Positions 44,441-53,488 of a DNA stretch of 64,000 bases are shown one piece after another. Within the stretch, counting starts at the first letter, position 1, and the number at the start of each line of letters is the position of its first letter. Below the pieces are notes generated by a model. That model searched no databases and had not been told where the DNA came from. It saw nothing but the letters and a program-made list of their open reading frames with translations. A program made the position numbers and the translations under genes. Origin of the DNA: GWB2-37-7 sp049684915 (GTDB lineage Bacteria > Bacillota > Clostridia > Lutisporales > Lutisporaceae); assembly GCA_049684915.1 (NCBI GenBank), contig JBAVGO010000142.1, forward strand, positions 1-64,000. Reading direction: 5' to 3'.

Positions 44441-47400
44441 ATGGCAAATGTCTTCATTGAAGAAAGGATTTGCGAGTTCATGATAAAATACGGAGAAACG
44501 CTAACATCACAAATTTACGAAATTGTTAAACATTGTCTTGCCTATAACCTTACAGAATCAGATTTTAGGCATAATTTTGCTCCTATCATACAGAATATCG
44601 CTTTGGAGCTAGAAATACCAATAGATATTCGACATGAATACACTGTATTACATGGCAGAGTCGATACACTTTATAGCAGAGTAATTCTTGAATACAAGAG
44701 ACCTGGCTTATTAAGCAATAATAATAAGAATTCGAAAAATAGGGATGCCATCGAAGAAGTTCAACGACAAATTAAAGGACTTGCTAAAAAAGAAAGTATT
44801 GAGCCTGGGTCTATATTAGGTATCGTTTTTGATGGCAAGTACTTTATATATGTAAAGTATGCCAGTGAATATGAACCAGAAAACGTCAGTGTCATAACTC
44901 TTGAAAAATTTTTAAAGAAGCTTTTTTGTCTTGCAACAGATAAGGCAGTTACTGTTAAACACCTAGTCGATGACTTTGGTGTGAATAGTAAACTTACGCA
45001 AAATGCTGTAAAGAATTTATATACCGCTCTAGTGGATAATGTTGAGAAGGTAGAGAGTATACGCTTGTTATTTGAACAATGGAAATGTCTATTTAGAGAA
45101 GTTTCAGGGTACAGTTTTAGCTCTACTAAACTAGATTTAAATGAGATAAAAAACTTGTATGGTTTTAAAGATGAATCTATATCTGTTGATTCACTAATAT
45201 TTTCAATACATACATACTATGCATTACTGATAAAACTTCTTAGTATTGATATTTTGTATCATAACAAAAGTCAGGACTTTAAATATCAGAAATCGGCTAT
45301 AAAGTATGAATCAAAGGAACAATTGTTCAAAGCTCTTGAAGACATTGAATCTGGAGGTCGTTTTGCACAACTTGGTATTACAAACTTTTTAGAAGGAGAT
45401 TTCTTTGGTTGGTACTTGAATGTATGGAGTGATGATATTTTTGATATCACCAGTAAAATAGTGAGTATGTTTGAGACTTATGATTATGAAACTGTTAACC
45501 TCGATGAAGATAATTCTAGAGACCTTTTAAAAAATCTTTATAATTTTCTTTTGCCTAAGAAATTAAGACATGCGCTAGGAGAATACTATAGCCCTGATTG
45601 GCTGGCAAAATTTACCTATGATAAGCTCGGTATTAATGGAGACGTATCAAAATTAGTTCTTGACCCTTGTGTAGGTTCTGGAACTTTCATTGTAATTGCC
45701 ATAAATGAAGCCATTCAAAAAAATCCAACCATGGACAGAAATGTCTTATTACAAGGTATTTTAGCAAATATTCATGGTTATGACCTAAATCCACTTGCGG
45801 TAATAGCAGCTCGGGCTAATTATATCATTGCACTTGATGGATTGATCAATGAAACAAGTGAGAATATCGAAATTCCAATATACCTATGTGACTCTATGCT
45901 GACAGTCTTAGAGCAGGAAAAGAAGACTTTAAAGGTAAATATTATTGCTACACGTGCTGGTACATTTGAAATACCAAAGGTATATATTGAAACAGGTAGT
46001 TTTAATAAGCTTCTCGAGTTGCTAAATGATAATATAAATCGCAAAAACATAGTTTATGGTAATGTTTGGGGAAAGATTGTAAATGAACTCTTGTTAGAAA
46101 ATAGTCTGAGTCAATTAGAAATTCAAGAGGTAAAGGAACTGACAAGTATCTTTTTCAGTCAATTGATAGAGTTGGAGCATAAAGGGATACGTAAAGTCTG
46201 GAGTCAAGTCATTAAGAATGCATTTGCCCCACTTTATCAAAAGCAAGTTGATTATATTATTGGCAATCCTCCTTGGGTAAATTGGCAAACCCTACCTGAA
46301 GAGTATCGAAAAAGTATTCAAACATATTGGTATCAATACTGTATCTTTGACCACAAAGGCTTGGAAGCTAGACTTGGAAAAGCACATGATGATATTTCAG
46401 TTCTTTTTACCTATGTGGTTATGGATAAGTTTTTAAAGGATAATGGGAAACTAGGATTCATAATAAATCAAAACTTGTTGCAAGCAAGCGGTGGTGGCGA
46501 TGGTTTTAGAAAATTTAAAATCAAAGGATCTACCTCTGTTAAAGTAACAGAAGTAGATGACTTCGTTGATGTTCAACCATTTGCAGCATCAGGTGCAAGT
46601 AATAAAACTGCAGTAATATTCATAGTTAAAGGGCAAGATACAGAATACCCAGTTAAATACAATAAATGGAGTAAGTTAATGAAAGGAATCATAGACAGTG
46701 ATGAGTTGCTAAATTCGGTCCTTGGCAAAATCGAATGCACTCCTTTAATTGCATCGCCTATAAAGATTTCAGATACTGCAAATAACTCCCCGTGGATGAT
46801 AAGTAACAAAGTCCGCTTTGATTCTTTGCAAAAACTAGTTGGAAATTCCTCTTATAAGGCAAGGAAAGGTATTGATACAAGTGCTAATGGAATATACTGG
46901 GTTGAAGTCCTGAATGATATAAGAAACAAGTATCTTGTAAGAAGTACTCCTGAAAACAGTAAAAAAATTATACCTCAGGTTACAATGCCAATCGAAAAGG
47001 ATTTAGTCTATCCATTAGTTAGAGGGAAAGACCTTCGTAAATGGAAATTTGATACACCATTTCATATTATTGTACCCTATGAATATAGCCTAAAAAGTCC
47101 GCTTTCAATGGATGAACTTAGAGATACATATCCACTTACTTATGATTATTTTTACAATCATCAACATAGTGGTAAATTCACTGAGATTTTGGAAACAAGA
47201 GGTACTTTCCAAAAGCATTATAAGTCTTTACAAAAAAATAATGAGTCAACGCAAACCCCTATTCATGCTCTATATAATATTGGCGTATATACTTCAGCAC
47301 CATACAAAGTCATTTGGAAGGCATTGCAGAATAAAGGTATGAATGCTTGTGTTATATCAGAAAAAGATGGGAAGTTAGTTCTACCTGACCACAACAATGT

Positions 47401-47680
47401 ACTTGTACCTTTCCAATCATTTGAAGAGGCTCATTACCTTTGTGGAATTCTTAATTCAAGAATAGTTGAGGAATTTATAGACTCTTATATATCATGGTTC
47501 AAATCTACCCATATTCTAGATAATATTAATATACCGACATTTGATAATAGCAATATAACACACATAGATATTGCTAGATGCTCTACCATAGCTCACGAAG
47601 TAGCAGCTGGTCGAAATGGACAAAGTTTACCTGAAATCGAAAAAATACTAGACAAATTAGTTTTGAAATTACTATCCTAA
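44441..47680 (+). CDS. Single-chain restriction-modification enzyme (type IIG-like)
   Basis: This 1079-residue protein joins a nuclease and a DNA N6-adenine methyltransferase. The N-terminal part has a PD-(D/E)XK-type motif, D75 with E84-Y-K86 (GRVDTLYSR...EYKRP), as in HsdR-like nuclease domains. The methyltransferase has motif I LDPCVGSGTF near 408 and motif IV NPPW near 609. The C-terminal third (about 770-1060) probably holds target recognition. Such proteins modify one site and cut unmodified DNA, so it would protect the host or element from phage. An AGGAGGG site precedes the ATG. A perfect inverted repeat upstream may restrain expression. A methylase of the BREX/PglX kind is possible but lacks its partner genes here. 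Confidence 0.85.
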   Translation: MANVFIEERICEFMIKYGETLTSQIYEIVKHCLAYNLTESDFRHNFAPIIQNIALELEIPIDIRHEYTVLHGRVDTLYSRVILEYKRPGLLSNNNKNSKNRDAIEEVQRQIKGLAKKESIEPGSILGIVFDGKYFIYVKYASEYEPENVSVITLEKFLKKLFCLATDKAVTVKHLVDDFGVNSKLTQNAVKNLYTALVDNVEKVESIRLLFEQWKCLFREVSGYSFSSTKLDLNEIKNLYGFKDESISVDSLIFSIHTYYALLIKLLSIDILYHNKSQDFKYQKSAIKYESKEQLFKALEDIESGGRFAQLGITNFLEGDFFGWYLNVWSDDIFDITSKIVSMFETYDYETVNLDEDNSRDLLKNLYNFLLPKKLRHALGEYYSPDWLAKFTYDKLGINGDVSKLVLDPCVGSGTFIVIAINEAIQKNPTMDRNVLLQGILANIHGYDLNPLAVIAARANYIIALDGLINETSENIEIPIYLCDSMLTVLEQEKKTLKVNIIATRAGTFEIPKVYIETGSFNKLLELLNDNINRKNIVYGNVWGKIVNELLLENSLSQLEIQEVKELTSIFFSQLIELEHKGIRKVWSQVIKNAFAPLYQKQVDYIIGNPPWVNWQTLPEEYRKSIQTYWYQYCIFDHKGLEARLGKAHDDISVLFTYVVMDKFLKDNGKLGFIINQNLLQASGGGDGFRKFKIKGSTSVKVTEVDDFVDVQPFAASGASNKTAVIFIVKGQDTEYPVKYNKWSKLMKGIIDSDELLNSVLGKIECTPLIASPIKISDTANNSPWMISNKVRFDSLQKLVGNSSYKARKGIDTSANGIYWVEVLNDIRNKYLVRSTPENSKKIIPQVTMPIEKDLVYPLVRGKDLRKWKFDTPFHIIVPYEYSLKSPLSMDELRDTYPLTYDYFYNHQHSGKFTEILETRGTFQKHYKSLQKNNESTQTPIHALYNIGVYTSAPYKVIWKALQNKGMNACVISEKDGKLVLPDHNNVLVPFQSFEEAHYLCGILNSRIVEEFIDSYISWFKSTHILDNINIPTFDNSNITHIDIARCSTIAHEVAAGRNGQSLPEIEKILDKLVLKLLS

Positions 47681-47763
47681 ATTAATGTTTTTTAAACAAA
47701 CTAATCCTTGCTGAAATGAGAATGGAAGCGAGAAAAAGCCCTCAACAAATATAAAATATGAAA

Positions 47764-47806
47764 CAAAACAAGGTTTAATGATTTATTTCATTAAGCCTTG
47801 TTTTGT
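47764..47806. terminator. Bidirectional terminator between convergent genes
   Basis: AAAACAAGGTTTAATGA pairs with TCATTAAGCCTTGTTTT with one mismatch around a short loop. The A- and T-rich flanks let it serve both the plus-strand restriction gene and the minus-strand small gene. Confidence 0.75.
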
Positions 47807-47836
47807 ATTTACATATTAATAAATTTATTACACTTC

Positions 47837-48010
47837 TTACTTCCGAGTTGGAAATTTGATTGTAACATCTTTTGTCCAGCTATCTATCTTCTCTCCAACT
47901 TCACGCCCCTTCTCTCCGAATAATGTGCCAATCTTAGTTGCAACGTCCTCAATTCTAAAAGGACCAATTTCTACATTAATGTTTGTACCCATTTCATCAA
48001 ATCGTTTCAT
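47837..48010 (-). CDS. Small hypothetical protein, 57 residues
   Basis: The longest frame opens at 48067, but GGAGGAG is correctly spaced for the ATG at 48010, giving MKRFDEMGTNINVEIGPFRI... with a basic end (KFPTRK). I do not recognise a family. It is the only minus-strand gene inside the element and faces the restriction-modification gene across a shared terminator. It is small, charged and without a signal peptide or membrane segment. A regulatory role is possible but unsupported. Confidence 0.5.
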   Translation of the reverse strand: MKRFDEMGTNINVEIGPFRIEDVATKIGTLFGEKGREVGEKIDSWTKDVTIKFPTRK

Positions 48011-48161
48011 AAGCATTCTCCTCCAACTATAATAAATATAGTAGTATATTTCCCCATACATATCCATTTATGTATCTATCTCCTATTTAAATATATATTA
48101 TTATTCTGATACCTAGACTGTTAGGCAATCGGAACGTAGGAACATAAAAAGAGGAAATATT

Positions 48162-48611
48162 ATGTCAGATAAGAAAACTAAAGAACCTACCCATTCCCCT
48201 GACCTTCAAAAAAACGACGAGCAAGAGGTTTCTCCAACAGCAGTTAGTAAACAGCCAAAACAGTTTCTAATTGGAGCAAAAGCAAAAGTGATCGTTGGTG
48301 AGTTCAAGCAATATCTTGAAGATGACAGCAAAGCTAAATCTACTATTCGGTCGTACATTTTCGATATCAATAGCTTTGTTGAATACATTGAGGAAACTAA
48401 AAAACGAGAGTTTACAGGGCAATTTGATAGTCAGGAATACCATGATTATCTCAAGTATGACTCAGACAAAGGGTCAAAGCCTGCAACATTAAACAAACGT
48501 ATCAATTCAATTCAAAGTTTTAATCAATGGCTTATTGAGAAGAAGTTAATGACATCTCTCGTTGCTAATCAAAGGTTAGACAAAATCTCCTTGATATCTG
48601 TAAACTCCTAA
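48162..48611 (+). CDS. Orphan recombinase core-binding (SAM-like) domain protein
   Basis: This 149-residue protein has a disordered charged start and, at about 45-130, a domain like the N-terminal core-binding domain of tyrosine recombinases (FKQYLEDDSKAKSTIRSYIFDINSF, then KPATLNKRINSIQSFNQWLI), most like the TnpI/phage-integrase SAM-like type. The catalytic domain with R-H-R-Y residues is absent, and the frame ends cleanly in TAA. It may be the stump of a second integrase or a stand-alone DNA-binding protein. GAGGAAAT precedes the ATG. Confidence 0.65.
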   Translation: MSDKKTKEPTHSPDLQKNDEQEVSPTAVSKQPKQFLIGAKAKVIVGEFKQYLEDDSKAKSTIRSYIFDINSFVEYIEETKKREFTGQFDSQEYHDYLKYDSDKGSKPATLNKRINSIQSFNQWLIEKKLMTSLVANQRLDKISLISVNS

Positions 48612-48634
48612 TCAAAATAAATGGAGGAATTCCA

Positions 48635-49036
48635 ATGTATAAAATAAAAATGTTGAATGATATTACAATAGGTATTTTAAATAATACATTGACTACAGCT
48701 CTTGGAGAGTATCTGGAAAATTACTTTAAAAATCTCTATGTCAATCTAGGTGATGGTGAATCTTTCGAGGATTTCAATCTAGAAAGTCATGGCTATTTAG
48801 TCATACTAACTCCAAATGATAGTAAATGTGCACTTGACGATATAGGACTAGATGCTGATTCAGGTGGCATAGTCAGTACCATCCCAGAATTCGTATATCT
48901 AATTAACCTAAAAAGTACCTGCTACTACGAAGTTGGCGTTTTGTATAATAATGAATATATGATGGTTTTCTATATTGAAAAGGGAATACATTCTAAAGTC
49001 ATTGATAATTTCCTTGATGAGTATATAGTTATCTAA
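48635..49036 (+). CDS. Hypothetical protein, 133 residues
   Basis: I do not recognise this protein. GGAGGAATT lies seven bases before the ATG and a terminator follows the stop, so it looks real. It is acidic and soluble with no signal peptide. It is 23 bases downstream of the core-binding-domain gene and probably shares its transcript. Confidence 0.6.
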   Translation: MYKIKMLNDITIGILNNTLTTALGEYLENYFKNLYVNLGDGESFEDFNLESHGYLVILTPNDSKCALDDIGLDADSGGIVSTIPEFVYLINLKSTCYYEVGVLYNNEYMMVFYIEKGIHSKVIDNFLDEYIVI

Positions 49037-49094
49037 ATAATTGATGTTGAAATGCAAGTAGGAAAACGTATAAAGATTGCCTTCTATCAGCATT

Positions 49095-49130
49095 ATGGAT
49101 ACTGCAACTTTAGTAGTATCCATTTTTTTT
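49095..49130 (+). terminator. Terminator after the 133-residue hypothetical gene
   Basis: ATGGATACT (49095-49103) pairs with AGTATCCAT (49114-49122) and is followed by eight T. Confidence 0.85.
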
Positions 49131-49230
49131 CAAAGGAGAACCTCACTTAAAACATACAACATATCTTTTATCTATGGAATTAGAGCAATCAAAAGCGAAT
49201 GATTCACAATCCATATACATTGACACAGTA

Positions 49231-49300
49231 AAAAAACGGTACTTATGGTACTAACGACCCTAAAAATCAAGAGCCAATAGTACCATAAGTACCGTTTTTT
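49231..49300. repeat. Perfect 23-bp inverted repeat with GGTACT iterons (left)
   Basis: The arms 49231-49253 and 49278-49300 are perfect reverse complements around a 24-base spacer. Each arm contains CGGTACTTATGGTACTA, that is, two GGTACT units nine bases apart. The A6 and T6 outer ends also make it terminator-like. The same unit and spacing recur at 52900-52954 after the primase gene. It may be an origin, an operator, or both. Confidence 0.85.
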
Positions 49301-49392
49301 TATTAACTTATATTTCTTAAACATTGCTAAAAAACTAATAAATATTCTATAATTAATACCAATACTATTTTTTCGAATGAGAAGGTGCTTAT

Positions 49393-50292
49393 ATGAGCAA
49401 TGAAACAACCGCAGCAGAGAAAAATCGTTATTCTACAATTAATATGCACTTAGATGGTAAAGACAACAAGCAAATCGCTGAAGAGTTAGGTATTTCCTTA
49501 AGAAGAGTTCAAATGATAATAAAAGACTTTAAAAAATATAAGCTTGATAAGTATGTCAAAGTGGGGAGACCCTCTATTCTTGCTTCTCAGGAGTTAACAG
49601 AAATTAATGAAGCAATCTCTAAGAAGCCCTATGAGAGTTACATTCCTGCAGAGGAATGGACTCCAAAGCTTTTATCTTCTTATATTCACTTGAAACTCGG
49701 GAAAAAAATAGAGTATGAATCTGCAAGAATACTATTAAATCGATTCAACTCTCAATCACCAACTTCAGAGAGTATCCATAAAAGTTTTACATTAAGTGAA
49801 TGGACAATATCTGATATGCGTATCGGCTTTAGGAGGCTTTCAGAAGAGAAACAATTAAAAGCAGATAATAAATATGAAAAACTGCATCTGTTCCTTGCCC
49901 AAAATATTAAAACTCAAGAAAAATACTATAAGATACAAGCTTATACCGAAGGTTCATTATATTCTACTATACAATATTCCAATAATCCAAGAAACTATAG
50001 CATTAGAAAGTTCCTTACAGAGCTTAGTCAAATTGAATCATATGATTTAATTAGAGCACAGCTTAGTATAAATAAAAATAATACATTGCTTCAAAATTCT
50101 ATTATAAAATATGAAAATATTCCTATAGTTATAAGACTAGTTTCTGGAGCAGCTAATAATATCAAAGCACTAAATAAACATATGCAAAATATCAAGTATG
50201 AAATATATGACATCATTATTGGCGAAAGAGCAAAGGCAAACATTAGAAAATATCTAAACAAAAATGGATTTAAAAGTATTAGCAGAAGTTGA
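49393..50292 (+). CDS. HTH protein with IS630-transposase-like N-terminus
   Basis: This 299-residue protein begins with a homeodomain-like helix-turn-helix (DGKDNKQIAEELGISLRRVQMIIKDF), then a GRPS linker, then a second winged-helix-like part (WTPKLLSSYIHLKLGKKIEYESARILLNRF). That pair is the DNA-binding region of IS630/Tc1-type transposases. The C-terminal half (about 125-299) does not show a recognisable DDE catalytic core and I cannot assign it. A terminator overlaps the stop. Lying between the left iteron repeat and the primase gene, it may be the element's regulator or replication initiator, perhaps binding the iterons. Confidence 0.65.
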   Translation: MSNETTAAEKNRYSTINMHLDGKDNKQIAEELGISLRRVQMIIKDFKKYKLDKYVKVGRPSILASQELTEINEAISKKPYESYIPAEEWTPKLLSSYIHLKLGKKIEYESARILLNRFNSQSPTSESIHKSFTLSEWTISDMRIGFRRLSEEKQLKADNKYEKLHLFLAQNIKTQEKYYKIQAYTEGSLYSTIQYSNNPRNYSIRKFLTELSQIESYDLIRAQLSINKNNTLLQNSIIKYENIPIVIRLVSGAANNIKALNKHMQNIKYEIYDIIIGERAKANIRKYLNKNGFKSISRS

Positions 50293-50314
50293 GTATGATT
50301 TCAACTTCTTTTTT
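50285..50314 (+). terminator. Terminator overlapping the end of the HTH gene
   Basis: GAAGTTGA (containing the stop) pairs with TCAACTTC around an 8-base loop and is followed by six T. Confidence 0.85.
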
Positions 50315-50542
50315 ATATTCTCAAAACGAAATAATTTAATGGTATAAAATATATTGAATCTCATTAGATTACATCGATTATTAAAGATAATGAGCGGAAA
50401 GATGCAATTGATTATATCGTGATTTTATTGACCGTCAGATGCTTCCACATCAAACTTTCATCCCTTTGATATTTGCATGGTCAATTTTGATACAACAAAA
50501 ATTCTTTCGTATAATTAAAATAAGCTAGCAAGTACAACTTAT

Positions 50543-52885
50543 TTGGAGGTGGTCATAATAACGTATCATGAAAAACTGTTGAAGTCTTGTAAAAAATATT
50601 TGAAATTAAATTGGCGTATTATCCCTTGTGACGGCAAGAGACCTATGGTAAAAAACTGGGGGGATGGAAAGAAATATAACAAAAACGATGTAACAGAATG
50701 GTTAGAAAAATACAACGACCTTACTTTAGGTTTAGTGCTAGGACAAGCATCGGGACTAATTGGCGTTGATATTGACGGTAAAGAAGCAAAAAAGCTCTTT
50801 AAAAAAATGCTGGTGGAAAATAATCTTGGAGATTTAAAAACCTGGAAATACAGCACAGCAAGTGGAGGCTTGAGATACCTTTTCAGTATTCCAGAAGGCG
50901 TCAAGACAAAAAAACACATTATTCCATTGGGGGATAACCATGAAGAGCTTGCATTTATGGGAGATGGGCAGCAAACTATACTCCCACCCTCCCAAATTGA
51001 CAATATCGGCTCTTATCGGTGGAAGAAAGGAATGTCTCCAAAGGATATTCCCGTAGCCCCCGCGCCAGAGTTCATCTTAGAGATGATGAGTGAAAAGAAA
51101 AAAAACACTAATAAAACTGACAATATTAATTGCCCTGACACAACCCACAAAAGTGTTGAAATACTTAATAAACTCATCAAAAGGTGTTCAATCTTTAAAG
51201 AAGATTGGGTAAAACAGCAGGGGTCCGGACTATGCGAGGATCGGTGGTTTCTCTGGATATCCTTATTGGCCAATGCTGGATACGCAGACACAGCGACTTA
51301 TTTTTCTAGAGCTTCACCTAAATATAATATAAGGAGTAACCAAAGACTTGAAGCCCTAAAAGATAAGCCATTAGGTATGACAAAATGCACCACATTTGGT
51401 TGTGACGTGAATCAGATATTAAACTGTCAAGAGGGGCTTCGTCATAACAAAGACAATGAAGGTGTGATTGTAAACTCCCCTGGATGCTTTATAAGCAGTA
51501 ACGTTAGCTTAAAATCAATAGGCATCATTTTAAATGAAGAGGGTAATTTCAAAGATATCAACGGAAACATTTTTTCAAAGTATATATTGCAAAATTACAC
51601 GTTGGTATATTCCAAAGAAGAAACTTTCTACATATATGAAGGTGGCGTTTACAAGGTTTTTGATGCTCTTGATTGCTCCAAAGAATTAAGAAATTTCTTC
51701 CACCTTTATGTCCCTAATATGTGGTGCAAGTCAACAGAAAGAAAATATTTGTCTCCATTGAGGCTAGAAGCTCCTATTATAAAACAAATGAACCTTGATA
51801 AGAGAATAATCAACCTAACTAGTGGAATTCTTGACCTGGAAACCTTTGAAATTCTGCCTCATAGTAGGGAATATTTTTCAAGTGTTCAGATTCCAATAAT
51901 ATATGATAAACAAGCCAAGTGCCCCAAATTCAAAAGATTTCTTATGGAAGTATTTAAAGATGATAAATCTTTGATTGCTGTAGTTCAGGAAATTATTGGA
52001 TATTGCTTGACCTCTGAAACTTGTGCAGATAAAGCATTCCTGTTCTTTGGAAAAGGCGCTAACGGCAAAAGTGTACTTTTAAAGTTAATTGCAGAGTTGG
52101 TTGGCAAAGAAAATATATCGTCAGTATCCTTTGCTGACTTAAATAAGTCATTTGCTCGTGCGGACTTAATGAACAAGACGGTGAATATAGTCACAGAAAG
52201 TGAGGTTTCAGGTAAGAGCTTCGACACTGAGTATTTCAAGGCAATTGTAACTGGAGACCCTATTAGAGTTGAGATAAAATTTGGTCCTTCCATGTCCTAC
52301 AGCCCTATTTGCAAGATTATGATAGCACTTAATTCACTGCCCTACAGCAACGATAAGTCCGATGGCTTTCTGCGCCGTATTATGATAATCCCCTTTACCC
52401 AACAATTCACTGGTAAGAAGGCAAATAAGAAATTACTGCAAGAGTTAAAGGAAGAGTTGCCAGGGATATTAAACTTCGCATTGAATGGCTTATCAAGGCT
52501 ACGTGACAACGATTACATATTTAGCCAATGTCAGGCTGTTGACAATGCCTTGGTGAAGTACAAGAGCTTCATAAATCCTTTTGAAACATTTTTAGATGAC
52601 TGTACCATAGTTGCTGACCCAGTAAGCAAAATAACGTATGCTGCACTAAAAGCTGCATATGTAGATTGGAGTTTTGAAAATGGACATAAAATAAGCAGCG
52701 ATTTTTCAGCACATGCTTTCGCATCCTTATTGAAAAAATCTCTTGAAAATAAAAATATCCATTTTGAAGTCAAGAAAAGCAACGGTAAACGCTATGTTTA
52801 TGGACTAACCTTAAATGAGACATTGAGAAAAACATATGCAAAGCTTGAAGATAAAACCATACAAGATATGGATGACTTCGAATAA
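50543..52885 (+). CDS. Prim-pol / D5-like primase-helicase (element replication protein)
   Basis: This 780-residue protein has an N-terminal bifunctional primase-polymerase domain (about 10-180; GVDID at 74-78, GDGQQTILPPSQ near 141) and a C-terminal phage/plasmid D5/P4-type SF3 helicase (about 410-740; Walker A GKGANGKS near 503, then ESEVSGKSFDTEYFKAIVTGD and IALNSLPYSNDKSDGFLRRI). Such proteins start and drive replication of P4-like phages, satellites and plasmids. The start is odd: the strong site GGAGGTGG follows the TTG at 50543, and no in-frame ATG is near, so initiation may use TTG or an ATA codon. GGTACT-iteron inverted repeats lie upstream (49231-49300) and directly downstream (52900-52954). 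Confidence 0.88.
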   Translation: MEVVIITYHEKLLKSCKKYLKLNWRIIPCDGKRPMVKNWGDGKKYNKNDVTEWLEKYNDLTLGLVLGQASGLIGVDIDGKEAKKLFKKMLVENNLGDLKTWKYSTASGGLRYLFSIPEGVKTKKHIIPLGDNHEELAFMGDGQQTILPPSQIDNIGSYRWKKGMSPKDIPVAPAPEFILEMMSEKKKNTNKTDNINCPDTTHKSVEILNKLIKRCSIFKEDWVKQQGSGLCEDRWFLWISLLANAGYADTATYFSRASPKYNIRSNQRLEALKDKPLGMTKCTTFGCDVNQILNCQEGLRHNKDNEGVIVNSPGCFISSNVSLKSIGIILNEEGNFKDINGNIFSKYILQNYTLVYSKEETFYIYEGGVYKVFDALDCSKELRNFFHLYVPNMWCKSTERKYLSPLRLEAPIIKQMNLDKRIINLTSGILDLETFEILPHSREYFSSVQIPIIYDKQAKCPKFKRFLMEVFKDDKSLIAVVQEIIGYCLTSETCADKAFLFFGKGANGKSVLLKLIAELVGKENISSVSFADLNKSFARADLMNKTVNIVTESEVSGKSFDTEYFKAIVTGDPIRVEIKFGPSMSYSPICKIMIALNSLPYSNDKSDGFLRRIMIIPFTQQFTGKKANKKLLQELKEELPGILNFALNGLSRLRDNDYIFSQCQAVDNALVKYKSFINPFETFLDDCTIVADPVSKITYAALKAAYVDWSFENGHKISSDFSAHAFASLLKKSLENKNIHFEVKKSNGKRYVYGLTLNETLRKTYAKLEDKTIQDMDDFE

Positions 52886-52899
52886 TCTGTGTGTTAATG

Positions 52900-52954
52900 G
52901 GTACTATCGGTACTTTCGTACATCAACAATAGTACCAAAAGTACCGATAGTACC
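52900..52954. repeat. 17-bp inverted repeat with GGTACT iterons (right), candidate origin
   Basis: GGTACTATCGGTACTTT (52900-52916) is a perfect reverse complement of 52938-52954, and an extra AGTACC sits at 52931. The two GGTACT units in each arm start nine bases apart, as in the left repeat. It lies 15 bases after the primase-helicase stop. Iterons beside a replication gene suggest an origin. Confidence 0.8.
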
Positions 52955-53007
52955 AAGATAAATGAAATAAGAAATAATTAATCAAAATAGAGATAGGAGA
53001 ACAGAAA

Positions 53008-53427
53008 ATGGACGATGTAAGAATCAAAGGTATCGAGTTTTTTATTAATCAATATGATAGCAATTGGATTTTTGCGATGGATTTAGATGAATATGATGAA
53101 ATGCTTAAATCCTTAGAAGAGGGTTTGAGACATTATCGTATTATTAGTTGGCAGTCTAAGAATATTAGAATAGTCGTATCGAAAGATAAACCAGAAATCT
53201 CCATTGTGTTTCATTTCCCTACATCCTTCGATACGAAAACTTTACCCCCGTATGTAATTACTCAAATAGTTGAAAAAACAAAAAGCATATTCAAAGTGTG
53301 TTTTCAAACAGATTTAAATGGTTATAGATTTATATATGACCATACTAATCTTACAGATTTATCTAAAAAAAGTATTGCTGATGATGTTCTTATTTTTCTT
53401 GATGAAATGACTGTAAATTTCATTTGA
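53008..53427 (+). CDS. Hypothetical protein, 139 residues
   Basis: I do not recognise a family. AGGAG precedes the ATG at normal spacing. The protein is soluble and acidic. A strand-rich segment (IRIVVSKDKPEISIVFHFP) is followed by a helix (VITQIVEKTKSIFKVCF). The layout resembles the C-terminal half of the next protein, so the two may be distant paralogues. It lies between the right iteron repeat and the excisionase gene. Confidence 0.6.
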   Translation: MDDVRIKGIEFFINQYDSNWIFAMDLDEYDEMLKSLEEGLRHYRIISWQSKNIRIVVSKDKPEISIVFHFPTSFDTKTLPPYVITQIVEKTKSIFKVCFQTDLNGYRFIYDHTNLTDLSKKSIADDVLIFLDEMTVNFI

Positions 53428-53488
53428 TCAGTCTAGAAGATCTTAGCGTCAATAACTTTACTAATATACAAAATAAAGGAGAGAATTT

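Noticed and set aside
49231..49300. Reading the 23-bp inverted repeat as only a terminator
   Set aside because: The A6/T6 ends fit, but the 24-base loop is long and the internal GGTACT units recur at 52900-52954, so a terminator alone does not explain it.
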